Below are positions 1 to 6,830 of a DNA stretch of 22,791 nt, in pieces (position 1 is the stretch's first letter; every line of letters starts with the position of its first letter). Origin of the DNA: a virus; IMG/VR virus record IMGVR_UViG_3300025671_000575, positions 1 through 22,791 of that record, one strand, 5' to 3'. The notes under the pieces are model-generated. The model made no database searches, had not been told where the DNA came from, and worked only from the letters and a program-made list of their open reading frames with translations. A program made the translations under genes and the position numbers.

Positions 1-479
1 GCATTGTTTCTTATTACAGAAGGTTGTGATTCATCAGTATAACCTTTGAATAAAACTTCAAACTGTGCTTCTGGTGTTTGAGCTGCAAAGTAATCTTTCA
101 TTTGATTTTTTATCATAGCTAATTCTTTAGCTTGTTCGGATTCAATGTCTAACTGTTCACCAGCTAATGCAATTTCTCTTTTAGCTTTATCTTGTGTACC
201 TATATTTTTAAATAATTGTTCAGTTGGTTCAAGAAACGCTTTAGCTAAATTAGCAGCTGTACTACCGCCACCTGTTTCTGACATGCCTCTTAGTCCACCT
301 GTTATTAATAATTGAGCTACTGGATCTATAGATTGAACAGGATAGTCTGCATATACTTGTTCTAATCTTTCTCTTGCAGAACCCACTTTAAAATTTTCTC
401 TGATACCAGTCATAATACCACCACCGACATCACCACCTTTTCTAAACATTGGTCTTCTTAATATTTTACTATTCATCAT
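1..479 (-). CDS. Internal virion protein-like, N-terminal part (cut by window edge)
   Basis: An open frame runs without a stop from the ATG at 479 to the left edge, giving about 159 residues; the C-terminus lies outside the window. The product begins MMNSKILRRPMFRKGG, followed by GGGIMTGI and then YPVQSIDPVAQLLITGGLRG. A long charged, probably helical stretch follows (AKREIALAGEQLDIESEQAK). I recall the start 'RPMFRxGG..GGIM' and the 'DPVAQLLI.GGL' block from large internal or ejection-type proteins of marine podoviruses; that assignment is from memory. The ATG overlaps the stop of the preceding gene as TAATG, so the start is well supported and translation is probably coupled. A second ATG immediately follows at 476. 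The likely role is a component of the inner capsid core or DNA-ejection apparatus. Function is not proven by any catalytic motif in the visible part. Confidence 0.75.
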   Translation of the reverse strand, partial: MMNSKILRRPMFRKGGDVGGGIMTGIRENFKVGSARERLEQVYADYPVQSIDPVAQLLITGGLRGMSETGGGSTAANLAKAFLEPTEQLFKNIGTQDKAKREIALAGEQLDIESEQAKELAMIKNQMKDYFAAQTPEAQFEVLFKGYTDESQPSVIRNN

Positions 480-1309
480 TAACCTCTTTGTATTACTAAT
501 GGAGAAGGATTTAATGCCTTATATATTCCCGCTAATGTTGAAGCTGCACTTAATCCAGTTTGTAATGAGCTAGGAGTAGGTTGAATTGTTTGTTGCTGTT
601 GAGCTGGATATCCTGATATCAGACCCATGATGCCTGATCCAAGAGTTTGTGCTGCTTGAATAGGTTGTTGTAATTGAGCTTGAGCTAATTGTTGTTGAGC
701 AGTTAATGTTGCTTGATCTGCTGCTTGTTGGATACCACCTAAAGTAGTTAATCCTGCAATTTGTGATCCTGCTAATTGTGGAGCTAACTGAGCTAATTGT
801 GCTTGTTGACCATAAGCAGTTTGAGCTAATTGTTGAGCTTGACCAAAACCTTGTTGTAATAATTGTGCTTGTAATGCAGCTCTGTTTCTATCTGATGCAG
901 ATTGATATTCTGCTCTTTGAACACCTTCTCTTCCACCACCAAATGCACCTTGACCAATTGCTTGCGCAGCTAATTGAGGTAAACCTTTTGCAGCCTGCAC
1001 ATCAAATTCTTGTAAAGTTGTATCTATTACATCTTGTTGATACGGAGACATAAACTGTTGGTATGCAGTTGGTCCTGTTAATGAACCAGCAGCTTGAAGA
1101 TAAGGAGCGTATGCACCTAATCCACCTGCTTGTCCGATTGCTTGTTGAGTTAATGCACCAAGTCCAGCAGTATATTGTGGACCCATTACTTTTGATAAAT
1201 CAGCAGTCTTTAATCCACCAACAGCTTGTTGTAATTCTGTAATATATGGTTTTGCAGCTGCTTCTATAAACTCAGGTGGTTGCGTTATTTGTGTAATTGT
1301 TTCAGCCAT
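479..1309 (-). CDS. Gln/Ala-rich internal virion protein (ejection-protein-like)
   Basis: The 276-aa product is dominated by Gln and Ala. It has a conserved-looking core, SPYQQDVIDTTL (residues 88-99), then GAFGGGREGV (121-130), then a long helical QA-rich region (about 135-245). This layout of an 'NPYQQ.VID' block, a 'G.FGG.R' turn and an amphipathic Gln/Ala helix is what I recall for internal virion/DNA-ejection proteins of marine podoviruses. There is no signal peptide or catalytic motif. The start ATG overlaps the upstream stop as TAATG, and the gene ends in another TAATG with the next gene, so the three leftmost genes form a coupled block. The likely place of action is inside the capsid, with ejection at infection. 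Confidence in a virion role is moderate to good; the exact role is unknown. Confidence 0.75.
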   Translation of the reverse strand: MAETITQITQPPEFIEAAAKPYITELQQAVGGLKTADLSKVMGPQYTAGLGALTQQAIGQAGGLGAYAPYLQAAGSLTGPTAYQQFMSPYQQDVIDTTLQEFDVQAAKGLPQLAAQAIGQGAFGGGREGVQRAEYQSASDRNRAALQAQLLQQGFGQAQQLAQTAYGQQAQLAQLAPQLAGSQIAGLTTLGGIQQAADQATLTAQQQLAQAQLQQPIQAAQTLGSGIMGLISGYPAQQQQTIQPTPSSLQTGLSAASTLAGIYKALNPSPLVIQRG

Positions 1310-2400
1310 TAAACTCTTCCTCCGTTTTCTAATTTTTTCATCATGTCATACATACGTTGCGCGCCAACGTTGACATTGCCGTCACCCATTCCTCTTACAG
1401 CATCTGCTGTAAATACAAATTCATTGTTAGATAACATTGCAGGGATATCATCTTCTTTTTCTTTTACACCAACCGGAGGAATAAATCCACCAGTATCTCT
1501 CATGTCTAATTCTGTTGCACCTGCGGGGTTTTGATTTAATGGAAGACCCATGATGCCTGCTGCATTGATAGCATTTTGTTCTGGATTATTATTACCAAAA
1601 GCATAACCAATTCTACCACCATTAGCTTTATTTTCAGAAAGTCTTTCTCTAGCTTCTTCAATTGCTTGTTGCTGACTAAAACCTGCTTCCATCAGTTCAC
1701 CTACAAGCTTCATAAATTTACTTTCATAATCATCAGAACCTGAATTAAAACCAATTCTACCACCATTAGCATAGCCACCAGCACCTGATGTGTATTCAGC
1801 TAAATCTGCTTCTACTAATGCTGGAATTTCTTCTTCAGGGTATCTCAATTCTCTATATGCTTTTTCTAATCTTGTTTTTAATGCACCAATGTTTCTTTCA
1901 CCACCAACAGTAGCACCTTCTTCATCAGAAGGTAAACCTCCACCTAAAGCACCACCTAGTACAGTTCCTGCTAATGCACCTTGAAATAATTTATTCTTTA
2001 AAAGACCACCTGTTCTAGTCATGTCTTCACCTACAGCTGTACCAAATATTGATTGTCCAAATGGAGATGCTTTTAAAGCACCAAATGTATTACCAATACC
2101 ATATTCTCCAAATAAACCTTTTGCTGGACCAAACATAGATTGTCTACCAAACAAGCCGCCTCCAAGAGGACCTGGTGCTCCAGGGATACCAAAACTTATA
2201 GCAGCTAACATAGCTGCCTTTCCTATGTCAGATTTAGCAAAATCTTTAATGCCACTAACAGCACCTTTTACAGCGCCAGTAACACCTTTAACAGCTTTCT
2301 TTACAAAGCTTCCTAATCCGTATTGTTGTCTTGGCTCAAGGCTCATTATGCCTCCACCCATTCTTAATTGACGTTCCATAAGTGATCTATTTATTGCCAT
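1309..2400 (-). CDS. Virion protein with NGGRIG repeats and a phage C-terminal 'LS.NEFV' module
   Basis: The 363-aa product starts MAINRSLMERQLRMGGGIM, followed by a basic amphipathic stretch (about 31-60) and a Gly-rich hydrophobic region (60-160) that could interact with membrane. The motif ANGGRIGF/Y occurs twice (211-218 and 259-266), and the protein ends ENGGRV. Residues 319-357 contain IPAMLSNNEFVFTADAVRG, then GDGNVNVGAQRMYDMM. I know this pattern as the C-terminal module of many phage internal-core or tape-measure-like proteins. No lysozyme or transglycosylase active site is visible. The start has no clear Shine-Dalgarno sequence; an alternative start is the Met at residue 8. A 56-base gap with a hairpin and a 14-bp palindrome separates it from the glycosyltransferase gene upstream, and TAATG couples it to the next gene. 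Likely an internal virion protein. Confidence 0.75.
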   Translation of the reverse strand: MAINRSLMERQLRMGGGIMSLEPRQQYGLGSFVKKAVKGVTGAVKGAVSGIKDFAKSDIGKAAMLAAISFGIPGAPGPLGGGLFGRQSMFGPAKGLFGEYGIGNTFGALKASPFGQSIFGTAVGEDMTRTGGLLKNKLFQGALAGTVLGGALGGGLPSDEEGATVGGERNIGALKTRLEKAYRELRYPEEEIPALVEADLAEYTSGAGGYANGGRIGFNSGSDDYESKFMKLVGELMEAGFSQQQAIEEARERLSENKANGGRIGYAFGNNNPEQNAINAAGIMGLPLNQNPAGATELDMRDTGGFIPPVGVKEKEDDIPAMLSNNEFVFTADAVRGMGDGNVNVGAQRMYDMMKKLENGGRV

Positions 2401-2410
2401 AATTTTTTGT

Positions 2411-2441
2411 TTAAACTAGTTTAAGGCAGGTAAAAAACCTG
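2411..2441 (-). promoter_or_regulatory. Intergenic palindrome plus small hairpin between glycosyltransferase and virion genes
   Basis: In the gap 2401-2456 there is a perfect 14-bp palindrome, TTAAACTAGTTTAA (2411-2424). Next to it is a 5-bp hairpin (CAGGT at 2427-2431 with ACCTG at 2437-2441, five-base loop). On the coding strand the loop is all T and no T-run follows the stem, so this is not a classic intrinsic terminator. It could be an operator, an mRNA-processing site or chance in AT-rich DNA. This is one of the few real gaps in the operon. Confidence 0.3.
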
Positions 2442-2456
2442 TAATTATTGACTTTA

Positions 2457-3311
2457 TTATTTTTTAGTCTTTTCGTCAATACGTTTAGTATACTGTAATT
2501 CATCCCAAAGTCTACCACAATATTGGTATTCTCCTGTGTGAGTTATATAGTCCATAATATAGGCATATACTTTACCACCCATATCTGTCCATCTTTTACA
2601 GAATCCAAAGTCTTCACCAAAGAATTCTTTAGTTTTAGGGTCATGTATACAGTCAAATAGGTTATAAAAATTTTCCTTAAATACCTCTTTACCATTAACA
2701 ATAGTTGGTTGATTAATCTTTAATTCAGGGTGATGTGCCATCATCTTTTCTATTAAAGATCTCTTAATTAACATACATCCAGTAGGAGCATGAGATACTT
2801 CTGCTACACCATTATTAACTGTAATCTCATTTTTATTACTTACTTTTATTGGAAAAGTATATCCTGATTTAGATAGATGATCTGCTTCATCTAACGCTTC
2901 TTTATGTAGTCTTCTCCATGCTTTATCCCAATCAAATGACTTCATTGGATATGGACATGCAATAAGATCTTTGTCTTTTTCTATCATTGTAAATATAGTC
3001 TTAGATTGAAAATCTATATCTGAATCTATAAATAATAAGTAATCATATTTTTCAGGTGCATTCATAAATTCAGCTACTAATAAATTTCTACCTTGTTGTA
3101 CTAATGATGATTTCATTAAACTAAAACTAACTAACATTCCTTTTTGCATGCATTCTTGTTGTAATACTAATAATGATTGACAAGTATGTATACTAATCTC
3201 ACTGTGACATGGAATAGCTACAAATATTTTTGTAACTTTTTTAGATGGCTGTATTTTTATTTCTTGATTATTTTGATTATTATTAAACCAGATAGGCTCA
3301 TTGTTTTGCAT
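2457..3311 (-). CDS. GT-A fold (GT2-like) glycosyltransferase
   Basis: The 284-aa product looks like a GT-A glycosyltransferase that transfers a sugar from a nucleotide donor. The N-terminal strand KIFVAIPCHSEIS (28-40) is followed by YLLFIDSDIDF (91-101), which contains the DxD metal/nucleotide-sugar motif D96-S97-D98. SHAPTGCMLIKR (173-184) and then GEDFGFCKRW (232-241) supply the acidic 'ED' typical of the catalytic base region. There is no signal peptide or membrane segment, so it probably acts in the host cytoplasm. The start has a good AAGGAG Shine-Dalgarno sequence six bases before the ATG, and the gene overlaps the upstream GT-B gene by 14 bp. Pairing of GT-A and GT-B enzymes in a late virion operon suggests glycosylation of virion protein or of a surface glycan. 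Donor and acceptor are not predictable. Confidence 0.85.
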   Translation of the reverse strand: MQNNEPIWFNNNQNNQEIKIQPSKKVTKIFVAIPCHSEISIHTCQSLLVLQQECMQKGMLVSFSLMKSSLVQQGRNLLVAEFMNAPEKYDYLLFIDSDIDFQSKTIFTMIEKDKDLIACPYPMKSFDWDKAWRRLHKEALDEADHLSKSGYTFPIKVSNKNEITVNNGVAEVSHAPTGCMLIKRSLIEKMMAHHPELKINQPTIVNGKEVFKENFYNLFDCIHDPKTKEFFGEDFGFCKRWTDMGGKVYAYIMDYITHTGEYQYCGRLWDELQYTKRIDEKTKK

Positions 3312-4236
3312 TAAGTGCTCCTTGTAAAAATCTTGTCCAAGATATTCCTTTTATTCTCCAATCATAAAATCTATTTACATATTTTATTTGTTCTTTTAAA
3401 TGTTCTTGAATTCCTGGTGTCTTAATTGCATCTGCTGCCATATCAATACCTGCAGCAAATTTATTAGACAAACTTCTATAGTTATTTGAATAAGGTATAG
3501 TCATTGGAAACTCTGCACAAGTTTCATACAAAGCTCCATAGTTTGTAATTATACAATATAAACCTGCAGCCATAGCCTCAAGAGCTGATATGCAAAATGT
3601 TTCTTCCCATATAGATGGATAAACATATAAATCATAATTCTTTAAATTTTCTTTTATATATTCATTAGGTTTATATCCAATGTAACTTACGTTAGGTAAT
3701 TTTTTAGCTTGATCATAAAGAGCTTGGTAATGTTTATCATTAGCTTCTGCAAATGCTTTGCCATATACTTCACAAGAAGAATATACATCAAGTTGTATAT
3801 TAGGATTTTTTACGAGTTGCATTGCACCTAATAAAACAGATAAACCTCTCCATGGTGTAGATTGATGTATTATTTTTATTTTTCTATTACCTTCTATTAT
3901 TTGATTTCTAGGTTCTATATTGTCTATACCATTTTTTATTATTACTGATCTTTCAGTTGGTATATCAAAATGATCTCTAAACTTTTCATAGTTCCAATTA
4001 GAATTAAATACATACCAATCATATTTAGAATGATTAGATTTATCCTTGAACCATGGTGCCAGATTCGGTTGATCGTAAGAATTTTTTTGCCAAAGTATAT
4101 TTAATTTAGTTGGGTGTAATGGAATTTTTTCTGGTACAGATGTAGTTATTTGTACTTGATCCAATAGCTTTGAATCAACATACTTTCTTAAATATTCAAA
4201 TTGTAATTCTGTTCCGCCTCTAGGATTTATTGTCAT
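3298..4236 (-). CDS. GT-B fold (GT4-like) glycosyltransferase
   Basis: The 312-aa product has GT4-family features. The N-terminal glycine loop PRGGTELQFEYL (5-16) and the Rossmann-like second domain starting RKIKIIHQSTPWRGLSVLL (118-136) are visible. The retaining-GT motif EETFCISALEAMAAG (211-225) has E212 and E220 spaced as E-x7-E, which normally contacts the donor nucleotide sugar. At 312 residues it is shorter than most GT4 enzymes (often around 350-400 from general knowledge), because the first domain is compact. It overlaps the 76-aa gene upstream by 17 bp and the next glycosyltransferase by 14 bp, so the two transferases are almost certainly made together. Likely a cytoplasmic enzyme; acceptor unknown, with a phage structural protein the leading guess given the context. 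Confidence 0.88.
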   Translation of the reverse strand: MTINPRGGTELQFEYLRKYVDSKLLDQVQITTSVPEKIPLHPTKLNILWQKNSYDQPNLAPWFKDKSNHSKYDWYVFNSNWNYEKFRDHFDIPTERSVIIKNGIDNIEPRNQIIEGNRKIKIIHQSTPWRGLSVLLGAMQLVKNPNIQLDVYSSCEVYGKAFAEANDKHYQALYDQAKKLPNVSYIGYKPNEYIKENLKNYDLYVYPSIWEETFCISALEAMAAGLYCIITNYGALYETCAEFPMTIPYSNNYRSLSNKFAAGIDMAADAIKTPGIQEHLKEQIKYVNRFYDWRIKGISWTRFLQGALNAKQ

Positions 4237-4450
4237 TTCTACTCATTACTTTCTTAAGCGCTTCAAGACCTTTTGGTGATACTTCAACTGTTAAATCTTG
4301 TTGTATATGATCTGCAGTTGTAACCGTATTGGGGTCATTGATATCCGCATCTCTTTCTGCTTCGTCTTTATATACTTTCCCTGTAAATTTATTTTTAATT
4401 ACAACATGAGTTGTACAATTAATTTTTAATATGTCTTCGTCGTGTGCCAT
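4220..4450 (-). CDS. Small conserved-looking virion-operon protein (76 aa)
   Basis: A 76-aa acidic protein begins MAHDEDILKINCTTHVVIKN and has a C-terminal QQDLTVEVSPKGLEALKKVM. I recall very similar small proteins ('INC.THV.IKNK.TGKVYKDE') beside structural genes in marine phages, but no function is known to me. No catalytic motif or membrane segment is visible. The start ATG shares its A with the preceding TAA stop (TAATG), and the 3' end overlaps the GT-B gene by 17 bp, which places it in a tight block with the 112-aa virion protein and the two glycosyltransferases. It might be a minor virion component or a chaperone. Confidence in the gene is high; no role can be assigned. Confidence 0.8.
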   Translation of the reverse strand: MAHDEDILKINCTTHVVIKNKFTGKVYKDEAERDADINDPNTVTTADHIQQDLTVEVSPKGLEALKKVMSRNDNKS

Positions 4451-4788
4451 TATCCGTTTTGATCCTCTCTACTTATTTCTAGTATTGATATGGTTGCACT
4501 TATACCAGATGTATCTGAAGTTTCAAGAGCAATTAAGTCATTGTCTTCTAGTATTAATGGTCCTTTAGCTACATTACAAATAGTTGGTCCTGTGATACTT
4601 GCATGTGCAACAACATAACTTGTTGTAGCAGAGCTATCTGTGATATGTACTTTAAATGTTTTTGATCCACTAGAATTTGTTACTTGTACATTTTGAATAA
4701 TTGCATTGGCATTACTTGGACAAGTATATGTTGTTACTGCTGTAGTAACTGTAGGATCATAGAATGCATTTTTATAAAAGTTAGCCAT
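4450..4788 (-). CDS. Small beta-rich virion protein (112 aa)
   Basis: The 112-aa product begins MANFYKNAFYDPTVTTAVTTYTC and consists mostly of alternating beta-prone segments rich in Thr, Ser and Val (AIIQNVQVTNSSGSKTFKVH, then IALETSDTSGISATISILEI). This resembles small immunoglobulin-like or jelly-roll decoration and fibre-associated proteins. It shares composition with the 93-aa protein near the right end of the window. The start overlaps the stop of the 411-aa gene by 8 bp (ATGGCTAA) and the end is TAATG with the next gene, so it is translationally coupled. Likely a minor structural or decoration protein on the virion; the exact location is unknown. Confidence 0.7.
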   Translation of the reverse strand: MANFYKNAFYDPTVTTAVTTYTCPSNANAIIQNVQVTNSSGSKTFKVHITDSSATTSYVVAHASITGPTICNVAKGPLILEDNDLIALETSDTSGISATISILEISREDQNG

Positions 4789-6016
4789 TTGTCGTATCGT
4801 ACCATTTTAATGAACCAATAACACCATCATTATTAGATGCACCTTTAGCACATAAAGTTAGTGTGTCAGATACACCTGCTATTGTTTGTCCAAGTTGATA
4901 TTCAAAATTAAAACCATCTCCAAAGTTTTCAATAGAAACTCCTTTACCCGATAAATAAGTTCTATTTATAATTGTTCCCCCTGTAATGGTTTTAGTACCG
5001 TCTAAATCATACTCTACATCATCAGAATAACTTGTGTATGAAAACGCTGTTGAAGGAGTTGCGTTTTGTCTTAACTGTACTTCAAAGTCAGAGTTAGCTA
5101 CAGCAGAAGCTATAAAACCTTGAGGAATAATAAGTGCATAAGGTCTTCCTGATTTAATTCTAATGGTTCCTAAATTATAAAATGTACCAGCTGTTGTTAA
5201 AGTAACTCCAGCTAATGAAGCAGTTCCAACTGATTGAATAATTCCTTGTGGAGAATAGCCACCTTCAATCATACAAGAAGAACATACTTGTTGTAATACG
5301 GCTGCACCAGATATTGTTCCTGTTGTTTCTATTTCATATCTTATTGGTAAGTTTGCAGTTTGCATATAAACGGTATCTAAATTATTAGCATTTAAAAATG
5401 TATGTGCTGTAATAAATTTACCATCTATTACAAAACCAACTCTAACAGCTCCCATTCCTAACCATTCATAATCCGTAAATAAAATAGTTGCTTTAGTTGG
5501 ATCGAGTGTATAGCCAGAAGCTCCTGTCCCATCTAACTTGTCACCATTCCAAGCTGACTGTGCAATTGGATCATCAACACTTGATCCTGATGTATAACTA
5601 CGTCTTACAATTTGATAGCCTGTTCCCGTATCTTCAAAAAAGATTCCATTATTTGCATCAAAACTTCCAACACGTTGTTCTAATCCAGATTCTTGTGCGT
5701 TCATTACAAATGTATTAAATATAAATAATGATTTACCTGGTTGATAAGACATAACTCTTTTGGATTGTCTTATTACTTTATCGCCACTAGCTGTAGTTAC
5801 ATTTAAATTAACTGTAGATTTATTTGCGGTATAAGTAACTGTTCCTGATCCAGTTAAAGATTCATCAAAAAGATTATTTTTTGACATTACATTTGTACTA
5901 TCAAAAATAGTAAATGGATTAGAAACTCTTAATCTTCCAAATGCATCATAAGCATTTGATCCATTTCCACCACCTATTACTGTAGGCTCTGTATTTACAT
6001 TGTTACACGCAGACAT
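4781..6016 (-). CDS. Virion structural protein (411 aa, 'YDAFGRLRVS' type)
   Basis: The 411-aa product has an N-terminal signature GSNAYDAFGRLRVSNPFTIF (19-38) that I recall in structural proteins of many marine phages. A long beta-rich body follows, with FVIDGKFITAHTFLN in the middle and a CSSC motif in VLQQVCSSCMIEGG, then IIQSVGTASLAG. The body resembles lectin or jelly-roll type beta-sandwich proteins, but no family can be proven by eye. The start overlaps the stop of the 56-aa gene as TAATG, and the 3' end overlaps the 112-aa gene by 8 bp. Position after the nozzle gene suggests a tail-associated or outer virion protein. The two cysteines separated by two serines could form a disulfide or a metal site. 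Function unassigned. Confidence 0.75.
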   Translation of the reverse strand: MSACNNVNTEPTVIGGGNGSNAYDAFGRLRVSNPFTIFDSTNVMSKNNLFDESLTGSGTVTYTANKSTVNLNVTTASGDKVIRQSKRVMSYQPGKSLFIFNTFVMNAQESGLEQRVGSFDANNGIFFEDTGTGYQIVRRSYTSGSSVDDPIAQSAWNGDKLDGTGASGYTLDPTKATILFTDYEWLGMGAVRVGFVIDGKFITAHTFLNANNLDTVYMQTANLPIRYEIETTGTISGAAVLQQVCSSCMIEGGYSPQGIIQSVGTASLAGVTLTTAGTFYNLGTIRIKSGRPYALIIPQGFIASAVANSDFEVQLRQNATPSTAFSYTSYSDDVEYDLDGTKTITGGTIINRTYLSGKGVSIENFGDGFNFEYQLGQTIAGVSDTLTLCAKGASNNDGVIGSLKWYDTTNG

Positions 6017-6186
6017 TAGTACCTCGTATTAAACCAACTAAATCTTTCAGTTTCTTTTTTTAAATCATCTTGATATGAAAAATTTAATTCACTTTTTAAT
6101 GTAGCAATAGCTTCTAATATTTGTCTTTGATTCTCAACATCATATTCTTGTTTAGGTTCTGGTATATATGAATTTACTTTAGCCAT
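6016..6186 (-). CDS. Small coiled-coil-like protein (56 aa)
   Basis: This short gene encodes 56 residues beginning MAKVNSYIPEPKQEYDVENQ and ending FSWFNTRY. It fills what would otherwise be a gap between two virion genes. The middle (QRQILEAIATLKSELNFSYQ) is a likely amphipathic helix. Evidence that it is real: its ATG overlaps the upstream stop as TAATG, and its own TAA overlaps the next ATG as TAATG, so the reading frame is fixed on both sides. I recall similar small 'PEPKQEYDV.NQR.I' proteins next to virion genes in marine podoviruses. A trimerising connector, chaperone or minor tail component is possible; nothing decides this from sequence. Confidence 0.85.
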   Translation of the reverse strand: MAKVNSYIPEPKQEYDVENQRQILEAIATLKSELNFSYQDDLKKETERFSWFNTRY

Positions 6187-6830
6187 TAGTTATATGTGCC
6201 TCCTTGATAAGGATCTGTATAATCAATTATATCTAAAATGCCATTTTTTACAGGAGCACTTTCAATATATTCTCTATTTCTATATCCGTCATAGTCATTT
6301 GAATCCATACCAGGAGGTACGGCTTCCGTTATACCTAATGATCTTAAACCACTTCCTCTACCTTTATCTATGTTTACTCCAGGTTTTTGAAATAAACCAA
6401 ACTCGCCTCTAGCATAATCTGCTAATGTATCATAATTTCTTATACTAGGTAGTGAACTACCAATTTTATATGCTACTCCGGCTAATGGATTTAATAAACC
6501 TAATATGCCACCAAATATAGATTTACCAAAACCACCTGCTTGACTAAATCTAGATTGAAAATCTCCTGTTACTGGATTAATGTTTCTATAACCTCTATTA
6601 AATAAATTATCTAAAAAAGAACCTGTATATTTTTGCGTTGGACCAAATACAGTTGGGCCTACATAATCTATTTTTTCATAGTCAGGTCCTTGATTTGCAA
6701 CTATGTCTCTTTGATTTCTATTTTGTTCTGGACTACCTCTATCATCAGGACCTGGACCACTTTTAGATTTATCATTAGGTCCACCCATTGTATCTCCACC
6801 ATATCTGTAATTAATTCTTTTATCTATCAT
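6186..6830 (-). CDS. Virion-operon protein of unknown function (214 aa)
   Basis: The 214-aa product has a polar, probably disordered N-terminus rich in Gly, Pro, Asp and Asn (residues 10-45, with SGPGPDDRGSPEQNRNQRD). It continues with a hydrophobic Gly-rich segment FGKSIFGGILGLLNPLAGVA (about 101-120), which resembles the membrane-active segments of internal virion proteins. The C-terminus is acidic (NGILDIIDYTDPYQGGTYN). I do not recognise a family. Both ends are TAATG junctions, with the nozzle gene upstream and the 56-aa gene downstream. The hydrophobic segment could be membrane-interacting during DNA entry. A minor virion protein is the safest description. Confidence 0.65.
   Translation of the reverse strand: MIDKRINYRYGGDTMGGPNDKSKSGPGPDDRGSPEQNRNQRDIVANQGPDYEKIDYVGPTVFGPTQKYTGSFLDNLFNRGYRNINPVTGDFQSRFSQAGGFGKSIFGGILGLLNPLAGVAYKIGSSLPSIRNYDTLADYARGEFGLFQKPGVNIDKGRGSGLRSLGITEAVPPGMDSNDYDGYRNREYIESAPVKNGILDIIDYTDPYQGGTYN

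Noticed and set aside
763-1053. Plus-strand frame of 96 codons opposite the Gln/Ala-rich virion gene
   Set aside because: The composition (Leu/Ile/His/Gln) is what antisense of Gln/Ala codons gives; no ribosome binding site or family resemblance.
2427-2441. Hairpin after the GT-A gene as an intrinsic terminator
   Set aside because: The stem is only 5 bp and no T-run follows it on the coding strand; the Ts are in the loop.
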